A stretch of DNA of 64,000 nucleotides from Streptococcus moroccensis. Lineage in GTDB: Bacteria > Bacillota > Bacilli > Lactobacillales > Streptococcaceae. How positions within the stretch are numbered: position 1 is the stretch's first letter; the number at the start of each line of letters is the position of its first letter. Positions 29,498 through 40,300 of the stretch are shown piece by piece. Under the pieces are notes generated by a model, which was not told the origin of the DNA, made no database searches, and saw nothing but the letters and a program-made list of their open reading frames with translations. The position numbers were made by a program, and so were the translations under genes. The stretch covers positions 1-64,000 of the forward strand of contig NZ_JAUSTM010000010.1 of NCBI RefSeq assembly GCF_030812835.1, given 5' to 3'.

Positions 29498-29516
29498 AAA
29501 ATTGGTATAGTCTGAT
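29498..29516 (-). promoter_or_regulatory. NagR-like operator, promoter-downstream copy
   Basis: On the minus strand it reads AATCAGACTATACCAATTT. It matches 15 of 18 bases of the palindromic GntR/NagR-type site AATTGGTCTATACCAATT as I recall it. An almost identical copy lies at 29576-29594. Confidence 0.5.
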
Positions 29517-29541
29517 TGCTTCAGAAGTATACGATAGATAT

Positions 29542-29570
29542 AGTATAATCAAGGTTTTTGTTTTTGTCAA
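29542..29570 (-). promoter_or_regulatory. glmS promoter
   Basis: TTGACA at 29570-29565 and TATACT at 29547-29542 with a 17-bp spacer, about 77 nt upstream of the start codon. Confidence 0.85.
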
Positions 29571-29575
29571 CTATA

Positions 29576-29594
29576 AAATTGGTATAGCCTGATT
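29576..29594 (-). promoter_or_regulatory. NagR-like operator, promoter-upstream copy
   Basis: On the minus strand it reads AATCAGGCTATACCAATTT. It ends 6 bp upstream of the -35 box and repeats the site at 29498 with one change. The starts are 78 bp apart, so the two sites bracket the promoter. Confidence 0.5.
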
Positions 29595-29602
29595 ACACAA
29601 AA

Positions 29603-29627
29603 AATCACCTGAATGGATCAGGTGATT
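29603..29627 (-). terminator. Terminator after the CoA-binding protein gene
   Basis: AATCACCTGA and TCAGGTGATT pair around ATGGA (TCCAT on the minus strand) and are followed on the minus strand by TTTTTG. Confidence 0.88.
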
Positions 29628-29631
29628 GTCA

Positions 29632-30063
29632 TTAAGCTTTCATGGCTTGGTACTCAATTTTGATACAACGATTCATAACAATATCATATCGTCCCGCTAC
29701 ACGGAGGATATTTTCTGCCTCTTGACTCTCAAGGCCTAATTGCGCCCAGAATACTTTAGCATCTGTCTCTATAAAGTCTTTAGCAACATCTGCCAAGAAT
29801 TCACTGCGCCGGAAAACATTGACAATATCAATGGGAACGGAAACGTCCTGTAAACGTGCATAAACAGTTTCTCCGAGAATGGTTTCTCCAACAGCTCTGG
29901 GATTAACTGGAATAATGGTATAGCCAGCATCTTGCATTACTCGACTGACTTGGTAGGCAACCGTTTCTGTCCGGCTTGATAGGCCAACAACTGCGATCGT
30001 TTTGGCTTCTCTTAGGTAATCAAAGATTGTCTCTTGACTCGGATTTTGAAAAGAATAAGACAT
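29632..30063 (-). CDS. CoA-binding domain protein (YccU family)
   Basis: A 143-residue Rossmann-like protein. It has TIAVVGLSSRTETVAYQVS near residue 22 and GYTIIPVNPRA, the family's CoA-binding pattern. The cellular role is unknown. It is 30 nt downstream of polA and presumably co-transcribed with it. In S. pyogenes, as I recall, this polA neighbour is followed by perR; here a terminator and the glmS promoter follow instead. Confidence 0.8.
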   Translation of the reverse strand: MSYSFQNPSQETIFDYLREAKTIAVVGLSSRTETVAYQVSRVMQDAGYTIIPVNPRAVGETILGETVYARLQDVSVPIDIVNVFRRSEFLADVAKDFIETDAKVFWAQLGLESQEAENILRVAGRYDIVMNRCIKIEYQAMKA

Positions 30064-30093
30064 AAGAACCTCCTCTATGGGTTTTAAAATGCG

Positions 30094-32751
30094 TTACTTC
30101 GCTTCGTACCAGGTTTTTCCTGTACTTTCATCGGCAATTAGTGGAACGGACAATTGGATAGCGTCTTCCATCGTGGTTTTAACGAGTTCAGCTACCGCTT
30201 CGACCTCATGTTCTGGTACTTCCAAAACGATTTCATCATGGACTTGGAGCAGCATGCGTGCCTGGTAATTCCCTTCAGCAAGCGCTCTGTCCAAGTTGAT
30301 CATGGCTACTTTTAAAATATCTGCAGCCGATCCTTGAATCGGTGAGTTAATGGCCGTGCGTTCCGCAAATTGGCGAATGTTAAAGTTTCTCGAGTTAATG
30401 TCTGGCAGCTCCCGGCGTCTGTGGAAAATCGTCTCAACATAGCCCTTATCCTTGGCTTCCCGAACAACACCTTCCATGTAATCTTTGATGCCTGGGTAAC
30501 GGTCAAAATACGTATCGATATATTCTTTGGCCAGTTTTCGAGTAATACCGAGGTTGTTAGAGAGTCCAAAGTCAGAAATGCCATATACGATACCAAAGTT
30601 AACCGCCTTGGCATTGCGTCGGTCATTAGCAGTAACCTCTTCTGGTTTTTCAATGCCAAAGACACGCATGGCTGTTGACGTGTGGATATCAATTCCATCT
30701 TCAAAAGCCTTAATTAGGTGCGCATCCCCAGAGATATGGGCCAGTACTCGAAGCTCAATTTGGGAATAATCGGAACTCATGAGGACACTCTTGTCCCAGG
30801 ACGGCACAAAGGCCTTCCGAATCAAGCGACCTTGCTCTAAGCGTATTGGAATATTTTGCAAGTTAGGATCCGTGCTAGACAGACGCCCTGTCTGCGTCAA
30901 GTCCTGCACATAACGGGTATGAATCTTGCCCTCAGCAGTGATAAAGTCCTGCAGGCCAACGACATAGGTCGATTGGAGTTTCGCGATTTGACGGTAGTCA
31001 AGAATCTTAGCCACAATTGGCGACAAGGGTGCTAGGCGCTCTAAGACATCAACCGCCGTCGAATAGCCTGTCTTGGTTTTCTTGGTCATCTCGACTGGTA
31101 AGCCCAGCTTTTCAAAGAGAATACTTCCTAATTGCTTAGGGGAATTAATATTAAATTCTTCACCTGCTAGCTCATAGATTTCTTGCGTCAGGTTATCTAG
31201 AACCACGTCGTTTTCAGCCTGCATGGCTTCCAAGGTTGCCTTGTCGACCTTGATCCCTGCAATCTCCATCTTGGCTAGTACATATGCCAGAGGTTGCTCC
31301 ATATCAATTAATAAGTCTAGTTGCTGGTTCTCTGTCAAGCGTTCACGCATCATTTTTTCCGTTTCGATGAGGACAGCGACCTTTTGGGCCAAATGGCTGA
31401 GCAGAACATCTGTTTCTGGTACCGCTTTTTTGACTCCCTTACCATAGACCGTTTCATCTGACGCTAGCTGACGCTGACCATAAAGTTCAGCGATGGTTGC
31501 AACCGTATTGTCTTCAATGGTCGAGAGCAAATACTTGGCCAAACGGCTATCAAAGGCTGGCGCCGGCAACTCAACTCCATGGCGACTCAGCAAAACCTTG
31601 GTCCGTTTAAAATCATAGGTTTTGAGAGCTGTTGTCTCGAAAAAGTCTCTCAAAACAGGAGAGCCTAACAACTGATCACCAGCTGCTGCGTAAATTTTAC
31701 CGCTATCGCCCCAAGCAAGACCGATAACAGGCTCCGTATGGTAATTATCGTTTAGAATTTCAAGGTAGAAAAACTGCTGGTCATTTAACATCTCTGGGGT
31801 GATCTCAGTGACCACTTGGTAATCGACCTCGGCTGTAGCAACGCTCGTTTCCTGACCTTCTACAGGCAGTTGGGCCTTGAGCTGTTTAAAGCCCATTTCA
31901 TCGTAGAATTTAGACAAAGCACTAATATCTTTTGGCCCTGAGTATATGATGTCTTCTAAACCAATAGTTAACGGTGAGTTTGTTTCAATCGTAGCGAGTG
32001 TCTTAGAGAGAAAAGCTTGTTCCTTATCGTTAATCAGATTTTCCTTCATTTTAGACGCCTTCATAGCATCAATATGGTCATAGATTCCTTCTAAGCTGCC
32101 ATATTCATGAAGCAACTTTAGCCCTGTTTTCTCACCGATTTTAGTGACACCGGGGATATTATCAGAGTTATCTCCCATCAGGGCCTTGAGGTCGATAAAC
32201 TGACTAGGTGTAATGCCCATTTTCTCCATGAGATAGGTTGGTGTATAGGATTCAAACTCTGCTACTCCCTTTTTGGAAATTTCAACCGTAGTATGACTGT
32301 CTGTTAGCTGGATTAAATCCTTGTCTCCTGAGACCACGGTGATTTCAAAATCCTGGTCAATCAGCTCTGCTTTTTTAGCAAGAGTGCCGATAATATCATC
32401 TGCTTCGTACTGGTCCAACTCATAATGCTGGATGCTCAGCACATCTAACATCTGACGGATAAAGGGAAATTGCTCCCTAAATTCGTCTGGTGTTTTGGCA
32501 CGACCGCCCTTGTAGTCCGCATACATTTCTGTCCGAAAGGTGGTTTTCCCAGCATCAAAGGCAACCAAAACATGGGTCGGTTGAACCCGTTTTAGAATAT
32601 GATCAAGCATAAGATGAAAACCATAGATAGCGTTGGTATGCAGTCCAGCAGGACTTTTAAAACGGTCAATCTGGTGATAAAGGGCAAAGAAAGCCCTAAA
32701 TGCAACAGAAGACCCATCAATCAAAAGTAATTTATTCGTCTTATTTTCCAT
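30094..32751 (-). CDS. polA: DNA polymerase I
   Basis: An 885-residue enzyme. Domain 1 is the 5' nuclease (residues 1-290; YKGGRAKTP, VSGDKDLIQL, GDNSDNIPGV). The middle 3'-5' exonuclease-like domain has lost its metal ligands: the first motif reads FFYLEILND instead of the D-x-E form. The polymerase domain carries SDYSQIELRVLAHIS, RRNAKAVNFGIVYG and VHDEIVLEVP. Non-proofreading Pol I is usual in many Firmicutes. It has its own TATAAT just upstream. Confidence 0.96.
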   Translation of the reverse strand: MENKTNKLLLIDGSSVAFRAFFALYHQIDRFKSPAGLHTNAIYGFHLMLDHILKRVQPTHVLVAFDAGKTTFRTEMYADYKGGRAKTPDEFREQFPFIRQMLDVLSIQHYELDQYEADDIIGTLAKKAELIDQDFEITVVSGDKDLIQLTDSHTTVEISKKGVAEFESYTPTYLMEKMGITPSQFIDLKALMGDNSDNIPGVTKIGEKTGLKLLHEYGSLEGIYDHIDAMKASKMKENLINDKEQAFLSKTLATIETNSPLTIGLEDIIYSGPKDISALSKFYDEMGFKQLKAQLPVEGQETSVATAEVDYQVVTEITPEMLNDQQFFYLEILNDNYHTEPVIGLAWGDSGKIYAAAGDQLLGSPVLRDFFETTALKTYDFKRTKVLLSRHGVELPAPAFDSRLAKYLLSTIEDNTVATIAELYGQRQLASDETVYGKGVKKAVPETDVLLSHLAQKVAVLIETEKMMRERLTENQQLDLLIDMEQPLAYVLAKMEIAGIKVDKATLEAMQAENDVVLDNLTQEIYELAGEEFNINSPKQLGSILFEKLGLPVEMTKKTKTGYSTAVDVLERLAPLSPIVAKILDYRQIAKLQSTYVVGLQDFITAEGKIHTRYVQDLTQTGRLSSTDPNLQNIPIRLEQGRLIRKAFVPSWDKSVLMSSDYSQIELRVLAHISGDAHLIKAFEDGIDIHTSTAMRVFGIEKPEEVTANDRRNAKAVNFGIVYGISDFGLSNNLGITRKLAKEYIDTYFDRYPGIKDYMEGVVREAKDKGYVETIFHRRRELPDINSRNFNIRQFAERTAINSPIQGSAADILKVAMINLDRALAEGNYQARMLLQVHDEIVLEVPEHEVEAVAELVKTTMEDAIQLSVPLIADESTGKTWYEAK

Positions 32752-32773
32752 AGGTCTATTATACCACAGGGCA

Positions 32774-32831
32774 AGAAAAAAGACTGGCTTAGCAACATCT
32801 CTTGGTAGCTAAGATTGGCTAAGGAAGTCTT
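32774..32831 (-). terminator. Terminator of the trmD-hydrolase transcript
   Basis: On the minus strand AAGACT-TCC-TTAGC pairs with GCTAA-GCC-AGTCTT, followed by TTTTTC, upstream of polA. Confidence 0.75.
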
Positions 32832-32910
32832 AAAAATACATCAGATTCAAAACATTAAGCCAGAATCGGACTATTGTAATAGAAAGGTTAAACAGATAAG
32901 TCGTGTGGCC

Positions 32911-33552
32911 TTAATTTTCAAGTTTTTCTGATTTGATTTTCTTCAAAAACGCCTGAACGACTTCTGCCAACGCCTCTGGTGCTTCGTCTGTCAGCAAATG
33001 ACCGGCATTGGGTATGGTATGATAAGTAGCATTTGGAATGAGATCTGCTGCTTTTTGGGAAGTTTTCAGATTGGGCTTGTCCTTCGCGCCACAGATGATG
33101 GCACAAGGTAGGTTGGTATAAGTGAGGACTTCCGTTAAATCTAACTCTGCTAGAGAGTTATAGAATTTGTTCAAACTTACCTTATCCACACCTTGCTTGG
33201 CAAAGGTTGATTTTGGGAGCAGTTTAAACATAGCCTTTTGCAGGTAATAAAATGGATTCCCCCGCAGATTGTATTGACCTGCACAGGCGATAATGCCTTT
33301 CACATTGGCAGGCGGATTGTCTAACAGTCGAAAAGCAAGGCTAGCTCCCAGAGATAAGCCAACGACCACGACATCATCATCCATGCAAGCCAACTCCTGT
33401 CGGACATGGGCATCCATTACCTCGTAGCTTTCTGACAAACGCCCATTGTCAAATAATTCAAGTGCTAAACAGTCATGGTCCCCTAAAGAGTCTATCACCC
33501 TGTCCCAGGCCTTAGCAGTTTGCCCTAATCCATGTAAAAAGACCAGTTTCAT
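32911..33552 (-). CDS. Alpha/beta-fold hydrolase
   Basis: A 213-residue cytoplasmic alpha/beta hydrolase. The oxyanion start is [13 protein letters not shown], the nucleophile elbow [12 protein letters not shown] (Ser about residue 68), and the His is in [12 protein letters not shown]. The start codon overlaps the trmD stop by 4 nt, so it is coupled to trmD. The substrate is unknown. Confidence 0.8.
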   Translation of the reverse strand: MKLVFLHGLGQTAKAWDRVIDSLGDHDCLALELFDNGRLSESYEVMDAHVRQELACMDDDVVVVGLSLGASLAFRLLDNPPANVKGIIACAGQYNLRGNPFYYLQKAMFKLLPKSTFAKQGVDKVSLNKFYNSLAELDLTEVLTYTNLPCAIICGAKDKPNLKTSQKAADLIPNATYHTIPNAGHLLTDEAPEALAEVVQAFLKKIKSEKLEN

Positions 33553-34271
33553 TCGATGTCTCCTTTTATCTTTTGGAAAATCTGAGCTTCTTCCTCTGTA
33601 AACTCATAGTTTTCCAATAAATCAGGTCGACGCTCTAGGGTTTTGCGCAAGCTTTGTTCTAGACGCCATTTTCGGATATTCTCATGATGGCCAGACATCA
33701 AAACATCTGGTACGACCATCCCTCGATACTCATAGGGACGAGTGTACTGTGGATATTCCAAAAGACCTGATGAGAAACTATCGTCCTGATGACTGGCTTC
33801 TTTACCGATAACTTCTGGGATCAGGCGCACAGTCGCATCGACCATGGTCATGGCTGCCAATTCCCCGCCAGTCAGGACAAAGTCCCCCAGTGAGATTTCA
33901 TCCGTGATCAGAGTCTTAATCCGTTCATCATAGCCTTCATAGTGACCACAGATAAAGACTAGATGCTCTGCTTGTGCTAAATCTTCCGCGTATGCCTGAT
34001 CAAAGGTTTTACCCGCTGGATCAAGCAAAATTACACGTGGCTGGCTATTTTTAACAATAGCTTCATAGGCATCAAAGATTGGCTGAGCCCGAAGGAGCAT
34101 CCCTTGCCCTCCCCCATAAGGTTCATCGTCAACATGGCGGGCTTTTTCTGCATACTCTCTGAAATTATGATAGGAAATGTCTAGTAAGCCCTTCTCCTTA
34201 GCCTTACCAACAATAGAGTGCTCCAGTGGGGCAAACATTTCCGGGAAAAGGGTCAGAATATCAATCTTCAT
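33549..34271 (-). CDS. trmD: tRNA (guanine-37-N1)-methyltransferase
   Basis: A 240-residue SPOUT methyltransferase that forms m1G37 and prevents frameshifting. The trefoil knot motifs are seen: [23 protein letters not shown] and [16 protein letters not shown]. It overlaps rimM by 11 nt in the usual ribosome-maturation cluster. Confidence 0.96.
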   Translation of the reverse strand: MKIDILTLFPEMFAPLEHSIVGKAKEKGLLDISYHNFREYAEKARHVDDEPYGGGQGMLLRAQPIFDAYEAIVKNSQPRVILLDPAGKTFDQAYAEDLAQAEHLVFICGHYEGYDERIKTLITDEISLGDFVLTGGELAAMTMVDATVRLIPEVIGKEASHQDDSFSSGLLEYPQYTRPYEYRGMVVPDVLMSGHHENIRKWRLEQSLRKTLERRPDLLENYEFTEEEAQIFQKIKGDIE

Positions 34272-34779
34272 CGTCTAATCCTTCCAAGAGCTCGACATTA
34301 ACCCGCTTGTTAGGTATATCGACATTGAGAACCACAGGAGGAATATACGGCAAGAGCAAATCACGTTTGCCTTTACGCTTGACTACCCAAACATCATTAG
34401 CTCCAGGCTGGAGGATTTCTGAAATGGTTCCCAACAACTGGTCCTTCTCATAGACCTCGAGTCCGATGATTTCATGATAGTAAAATTCTCCCTCATCCAA
34501 ATCTGAAAGGTTCTCTTCTGCTACCTTAAGGCTAAAGCCCTTGTACTTTTCGATATCATTGATGTGGTAATGGTCCTTAAATTTGATGATGTCAAATTGC
34601 TTGTTCTTGCGGTGGGTCGCGACAGTCACTTCTTTTACAAAGTTCTCTTTCTCATCAAAAAGGCTAAGAACACTACCTTTTTTAAAACGGTCCTCTGCAA
34701 AATCAGTCACCGCCATTACCCGCATCTCACCTTGTAACCCTTGGGTATTAACAATTTTGCCTACATTAAAATAATTCAT
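34261..34779 (-). CDS. rimM: 16S rRNA maturation factor RimM
   Basis: A 172-residue protein. The N-terminal barrel opens with [16 protein letters not shown] and the C-terminal PRC-barrel contains [19 protein letters not shown]. It binds S19 and helps 30S head assembly. It lies between khpA and trmD on the minus strand. Confidence 0.95.
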   Translation of the reverse strand: MNYFNVGKIVNTQGLQGEMRVMAVTDFAEDRFKKGSVLSLFDEKENFVKEVTVATHRKNKQFDIIKFKDHYHINDIEKYKGFSLKVAEENLSDLDEGEFYYHEIIGLEVYEKDQLLGTISEILQPGANDVWVVKRKGKRDLLLPYIPPVVLNVDIPNKRVNVELLEGLDDED

Positions 34780-34912
34780 AACTACTCCGTTAGTCTATAA
34801 CCCTATCTTCCCATTATGAGATCAGGTTCTGATTTTCTCAAGTTCTTCTATTTTACCATGTTGGTCTATATTTCTCAATCTAGACAGCAAAAAAGAGCTC
34901 TTTCGAGCCCTC

Positions 34913-35155
34913 TTATTCTTTCTCATCAATGACGAGACGTACTTTTTTGCCATCTGTTGGGACAGAATAAACAATCGTTCTTATCGCAGAGATCGTGCGA
35001 CCTTTGCGACCGATAACACGACCAATATCGCTTTGATCGAGGTCCAGATGGTATTCCAAAAACTCCGGTGTGTCCTCAATTTTTAAAGTGAGGCTGTCGG
35101 GTTGTGAAATCAAAGGTTTCACAATCGCAATAATCAGATTTTCAATCATGTCCAT
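34913..35155 (-). CDS. khpA: KH-domain RNA-binding protein KhpA
   Basis: An 80-residue single KH-domain protein. The GxxG-type loop reads [15 protein letters not shown]. In pneumococcus KhpA pairs with KhpB/EloR and affects cell elongation. It follows rpsP by 18 nt. The start MDMIENLII matches the family even though no strong ribosome-binding site precedes it. Confidence 0.93.
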   Translation of the reverse strand: MDMIENLIIAIVKPLISQPDSLTLKIEDTPEFLEYHLDLDQSDIGRVIGRKGRTISAIRTIVYSVPTDGKKVRLVIDEKE

Positions 35156-35173
35156 AGGCTTACACTACTTTTC

Positions 35174-35449
35174 TTATTTTTTAGCGTACTTAGCGTTGTG
35201 GAATTTCTCCATAACACCAGCTTTTGAAAGAATGTTACGTACAGTGTCAGATGGTTGAGCACCTTTTGACAACCAGTCAAGCACGCGGTCTTCTTTAAGA
35301 GTCACTTGGTTTTCAGTGACAAGTGGGTTGTAGGTGCCGACTGTTTCGATGAAACGACCATCACGTGGTGCACGTGAATCTGCAACGTTAATACGGTAGA
35401 AAGGTTTCTTTTTAGAACCCATACGAGTCAAACGGATTTTTACTGCCAT
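35174..35449 (-). CDS. rpsP: 30S ribosomal protein S16
   Basis: A 91-residue S16. It starts [20 protein letters not shown] and has the typical [13 protein letters not shown]. It heads the rpsP-khpA cluster, with a strong promoter 72 nt upstream. Confidence 0.97.
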   Translation of the reverse strand: MAVKIRLTRMGSKKKPFYRINVADSRAPRDGRFIETVGTYNPLVTENQVTLKEDRVLDWLSKGAQPSDTVRNILSKAGVMEKFHNAKYAKK

Positions 35450-35520
35450 TTTGAAATATTCTCTTTTCTCTTTTATAATTTATGGTTGGACAATAGCAAA
35501 GCTATCACCTCACTTTATCT

Positions 35521-35548
35521 AGTATATCAGATTTTCAGATGATGTCAA
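35521..35548 (-). promoter_or_regulatory. rpsP promoter
   Basis: TTGACA at 35548-35543 and TATACT at 35526-35521, spacer 16 bp. The leader between it and rpsP contains a small ATAGC/GCTAT hairpin. Confidence 0.85.
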
Positions 35549-35596
35549 GAAAAAAACTTGACAAAGTTTTTGTTATTCCCAAAAGATTCTATTTGA

Positions 35597-36373
35597 TTAA
35601 GATTGGGATAGTCGAGTAGACGAGACATCAATAACTCCAAAATGAAACTTGGTATTGGGCCTGACCAGTCGATCAAATCCTAACGTTTCAAAACTCGAAT
35701 CTTTAAAATGTGCCTTAAGGATGATTTTCTGTCTGGCCACGCGCTTGGCTTCTGCTAGAAACTCTGGCGTCATCCTTGCAGGATTAGCCAAAGATGCTAA
35801 TCCTGATAAATTTTCAGACTCTGTGATATTTTCGGAAAACATAGGATCGCAATAAATCACATCCACTGATTGGTCTGGCGCAGCCTTTAAGAAGGCTAAA
35901 CTGTCAACACACTGGGTCTTGATGCGACGCATGGCATGATCTATCTGATCATTTCCCGACACAAAGCGCTTTAACCCCTGGCTTACAATCAGGTGAATCA
36001 GGGGATCACTCTCTAAGGCTGTCACCTGATGGCCAGCATAAGCCATGACAATACTATCGCTAGCCAAGCCCATGGTCGTGTCCAGTATTTGGAAAGGACT
36101 CGATCCAATTAGTTCCGAAAGAGGGTCTCTAGGCGCCTTAATCCTTAACATGGCCGTATCTGGATGAAAGGATAGGGTCTCGCCAGTGTTGCTTCTAAAG
36201 AGCAGTTTATCCTTATAGACCACCAAGGCCCCTTCCTTATCTCCTATGATGCGCCTTATACTTGCTTTGCCTCTTTCCAGATAAGGCACCTGAAAAGCGT
36301 TTGCCAGAGCTACCGCTTCAGCTAGCTTCTCAGGATCAGTCTTAAAACTGGTCGTTACTACAAAATCTTTCAT
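35597..36373 (-). CDS. Class I SAM-dependent methyltransferase, RsmJ-like
   Basis: A 258-residue protein. Its C-terminal two-thirds is a Rossmann methyltransferase similar to the RsmJ/DUF548 family: LDTTMGLASDSIVMAYAG as the SAM loop, then VTALESDPLI, and the catalytic-type motif VDVIYCDPMF. RsmJ methylates G1516 of 16S rRNA; for this homologue the target is inferred only. It stands between the CHAP gene and rpsP. Confidence 0.75.
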   Translation of the reverse strand: MKDFVVTTSFKTDPEKLAEAVALANAFQVPYLERGKASIRRIIGDKEGALVVYKDKLLFRSNTGETLSFHPDTAMLRIKAPRDPLSELIGSSPFQILDTTMGLASDSIVMAYAGHQVTALESDPLIHLIVSQGLKRFVSGNDQIDHAMRRIKTQCVDSLAFLKAAPDQSVDVIYCDPMFSENITESENLSGLASLANPARMTPEFLAEAKRVARQKIILKAHFKDSSFETLGFDRLVRPNTKFHFGVIDVSSTRLSQS

Positions 36374-36400
36374 ACTGTGATTATAGCATGAAATGATTAA

Positions 36401-36425
36401 AAGCCTCCCAATTTATGAGAGACTT
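36401..36425 (-). terminator. Terminator of the CHAP protein gene
   Basis: On the minus strand AAGTCTCTC pairs with GGGAGGCTT (two wobbles), followed by TTAATC. Confidence 0.6.
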
Positions 36426-36432
36426 GTTCGAT

Positions 36433-37155
36433 TTAGGATGCTGGGTAGATGTACATGACACTATAGCCATAGGCAGGGTCTGTTGGGTCAAAAATTCCTC
36501 GGTAATTACCGATTTGCATAATACCATTATAGTTTGATTCCAAAACCTGAATAGCTGTATCTGACTGGACATCTACAACGTAAGCGACATGGCCATATCC
36601 ACCATCAAACCAGACTGCTACCGCTCCTTCTTGAGGGGTTGTTCCGACTTGGTATCCTGCTGCTTGAGCGCTTGCTACCCAATCTGCCGCATTCCCCCAA
36701 TAATCGCCTACCCATGGAGCCAACACTTTAACTCCCCAGGTGCATTGTCCCATCGGATAAGTATTTGTTTCTGTATTGGTATAGGTGGGTATAGTAAACG
36801 TAGAATCATAGCTAACATCTACTGACGACGTATAGTTAGTAGAACTGTCATAAGTGGTTGAAGTGGATGTATCGTACGTATAGTAGTTGTAGGCAGGATA
36901 TCCGTAATCTGGTTGCCAAACAGCTTCATTGTAATATGCAAATGATTCGTTAGGTGCGCCTTCTTCAAATGAAAGGGCAGAAGCCTCTTGATTACTCCAT
37001 AACGCAACACCCAGTATTCCCGCTGCTACTGCCATTTTTAGTGAAGTGGCAGAATGAAGAACTGTCAATGGGGAACCATTGTCTCCACCTGAGTTGCTTT
37101 TCGTTCTCGTCGTTCTTGCTTTCCGTGAATGATGTTTACTTTCTTCTATCGTCAT
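36433..37155 (-). CDS. Secreted CHAP-domain protein (putative peptidoglycan hydrolase)
   Basis: A 240-residue protein. After a basic N terminus of about 35 residues, [16 protein letters not shown] and an Ala-rich end (SNQEASALS) form the signal peptide. A low-complexity Tyr/Thr/Ser linker (about 80-125) leads to a C-terminal CHAP domain: catalytic Cys in MGQCTWGVK, His in GYGHVAYVV, polar residue in LESNYNG. CHAP enzymes cut cell-wall peptides. The N terminus of the signal peptide is unusually long and charged. It has its own transcript unit. Confidence 0.85.
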   Translation of the reverse strand: MTIEESKHHSRKARTTRTKSNSGGDNGSPLTVLHSATSLKMAVAAGILGVALWSNQEASALSFEEGAPNESFAYYNEAVWQPDYGYPAYNYYTYDTSTSTTYDSSTNYTSSVDVSYDSTFTIPTYTNTETNTYPMGQCTWGVKVLAPWVGDYWGNAADWVASAQAAGYQVGTTPQEGAVAVWFDGGYGHVAYVVDVQSDTAIQVLESNYNGIMQIGNYRGIFDPTDPAYGYSVMYIYPAS

Positions 37156-37334
37156 TTAAATGACCTCCTAGACTAAATTTAACGGCTTACCGCTAGATTC
37201 CTCAAACATAAGCACAAAAAATCGACTCTTTTTGAGGTGCCCTTAGTCTACAGAAGAAGTCTTAAAACAAACTTGTAAAAACCTTAAGGAATGCTGAAAG
37301 CTATTAGTATTTAAAGTGAGCGATTGGAGAAACA

Positions 37335-37358
37335 AAAAACAGGATGTCTCCTGTTTTT
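37335..37358 (-). terminator. Terminator of the pyrimidine operon
   Basis: AAAAACAGGA and TCCTGTTTTT pair around TGTC (GACA on the minus strand), 13 nt after the carB stop, followed on the minus strand by TTTTTT-like sequence. Confidence 0.85.
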
Positions 37359-37370
37359 CCTATTTCTATT

Positions 37371-40300
37371 TTAAATTGGTTGGGTCATAAAGCTGCGGCT
37401 TTCCAGAACCTTAAGCATGGCATTGGCTGTATCAAGTGCGGTGAAGAGCGGTACGCCGTTTTCTACTGCTGCCTGACGGATCATAGCACCGTGCTGTCCA
37501 GCGGTACGCTTCGTCCCCACAGTATTGATAATAGCCTGAACCTTGCCTTGGCGGACAAGACTAAGGATATCTTCTCCCTCGCCTTCACCAATTTTGGCAA
37601 CGCTTTGTGCGGTCACGCCATTCTTATTAAGGAAGGTAGCTGTTCCCTTAGTGGCTAATACCCCGTAACCAATATTTTGGAAACGGCGTGCCATTTCTAA
37701 GGTCTCTTCTTTGCTATCATCTGAAATGGTGAAGATGACATTGCCAAATGTAGGCAAATGTAAGTAGCTGGCTTCAAAGGCCTTGTAAAGGGCTTTTTCA
37801 AGGGTTGTATCTGACCCCATAACCTCACCAGTTGACTTCATTTCAGGGCCGAGCAGGCTATCAACCTTAGCTAACTTGGTAAAGGAGAAGACTGGTGCCT
37901 TAATATGAACCTGCTGGCTTTCTGGGTAGAGCCCATCTGCGTAACCAAGGTCAGCCAAGGATTTGCCGAGGATCAATTGAGTAGCAACCTGAGCCATTGG
38001 AATACCAGTTACCTTAGACAAGAATGGTACTGTACGGCTAGCACGTGGGTTAACCTCAATCACATAGACCTGCTCGTCTTTGATAACAAACTGAATGTTC
38101 ATCATACCGACACAATTCAGTCCGATAGCTAGACGTTTGGTATAGTCTACAATGGTATCTTGGACAGTCTGTGAGAGGGTTTGCGGTGGGTAAACTGCCA
38201 TAGAGTCCCCTGAGTGAACACCCGCTCGCTCGATGTGCTCCATAATCCCAGGAATCAACACCTGCTTGCCATCAGAAATCGCATCCACCTCACACTCTTG
38301 ACCAACAATGTAAGAGTCTACAAGGACCGGATGATCCGGGCTAGCCTTAACCGCAGTCCGCATATAGGTTCTAAGGTCTGCTTCATTTTCCACGATTTCC
38401 ATAGCACGACCACCAAGAACGTATGACGGACGGACTAGGACTGGGTAACCGATGCCCTTAGCTGCAGCTACTGCGCCTTCTTCATCAGTCGCAGTCTTCC
38501 CTGGTGGCTGTGGAATGTCAAGAGCCTTAAGGGCCTGCTCAAAGAGGTCACGGTCTTCTGCCCGGTCAAGGTCAGCTACCTGAGTACCAAGGATCTTCAC
38601 ACCTGCTTCTGCCAATGGCTCAGCCAAGTTAATGGCTGTCTGGCCACCAAACTGCACCACAACACCGATGGGTTGCTCGAGGTCAATGACGTTCATGACA
38701 TCTTCAAACGTGAGTGGCTCAAAGTAGAGCTTGTCTGAAACAGAGAAGTCTGTAGATACCGTCTCTGGGTTGGAGTTCATGATGATAGCTTCATAGCCCG
38801 CAGCCTGAATAGCCTTCACCGAGTGAACTGTTGCATAATCAAACTCCACCCCTTGTCCAATACGGATTGGACCTGACCCTAAGACAAGGACCGACGGTTT
38901 TTCAGAGCGGATTGACTCATTTTCAAAGGCATAGGTTGAGTAGAAGTAAGGCGTTTCAGACTCAAATTCTGCAGCACAGGTATCCACCATTTTATAGACT
39001 GGCAAGACTTGGTTTTCTTGGCGCATCTGGCGAACAGCTCCTGCACTTGTATCCCAGAGGTCAGCAATCTTACGGTCTGCAAAGCCATTGAGTTTGGCCG
39101 TTTTTAAGAGATCCAAGTCACCTGGTACTGCTAAAAGATCTTTCTCGATCTCATGGATGCGGAGCAACTTGTCCAAGAAGAAGGTGTCAATTTTTGTCAG
39201 CTCTGCTAATTCTGAAACAGTGTAGCCACGGCGAATAGCTTCTGAGAGGTAGAAAAGACGGTCATCCTGGGCCTTAACCATTTTTTCAACCAAAAGGTCA
39301 TCCGATACATCTGCTAATTCAGGCATTTCGTTATGATAGACCCCAACTTCAAGGGAACGACAAGCTTTAAGAAGGCTCTCTTCAATGTTACGGCCGATGG
39401 CCATAACTTCACCTGTCGCCTTCATCTGCGTGCCAAGACGGCGCTCCCCTTTTTCAAACTTATCGAATGGGAAACGTGGAATTTTAGCGACCACATAGTC
39501 TAGGGCAGGTTCAAACATAGCATAAGTCGATCCTGTGACAGGGTTAACCATTTCATCCAAGGTCAATCCAACCGCAATTTTAGCTGCGAGCTTGGCAATC
39601 GGATAACCTGTTGCCTTAGAGGCTAGGGCAGACGAGCGAGATACACGCGGGTTCACTTCGATGACGTAGTACTTGAAACTGTGTGGGTCTAAGGCAAGCT
39701 GAACGTTACAGCCCCCTTCGATTTTAAGGGCACGGATGATTTTCAAGCTGGCATCGCGGAGCATTTGGTGCTCAATGTCAGAGAGAGTCTGCGTTGGCGC
39801 AAATACGATAGAATCCCCTGTGTGAATGCCAACTGGGTCAAAGTTTTCCATGTTACACACCACAAGGGCATTATCAGCTGAGTCGCGCATCACTTCGTAC
39901 TCGATTTCTTTGAAACCAGCAATAGAACGCTCGATCAAACATTGGGTTACAGGAGACAATTTCAAGCCATTTTCAGCGATCTCACGGAGTTCTTCTTCGT
40001 TGGCACACATCCCGCCGCCGGTACCACCAAGGGTAAAGGCTGGACGTACAATGACAGGATAACCGATCGTATTGGCAAAAGTAACTGCTTCTTCTACCGT
40101 ATTGACAATCTCAGACTCTGGAATTGGCTGATTGAGTTCTTCCATCAATTGCTTAAATAGGTCTCGATCTTCTGCTCGGTCAATAGCGGATAATTTAGTT
40201 CCTAAAAGCTCCACACCTAACTCATCTAAGATACCTTCCTTGGATAGCGTCATCGCCATGTTCAGACCTGTCTGCCCACCGAGTGTTGGTAGAAGAGCAT

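Noticed and set aside
29466..29600. glmS ribozyme upstream of glmS
   Set aside because: The leader is only about 70 nt from promoter to start and lacks the conserved ribozyme core; repeated operator-like sites are present instead.
29466..30063. Loss of perR downstream of polA as a notable deletion
   Set aside because: The expected order is only my memory of S. pyogenes; perR may simply be elsewhere in this genome.
37160..37330. WalR/VicR box before the CHAP gene
   Set aside because: TGT-type half-sites are present but none has the required 5-bp spacing with a matching second half.
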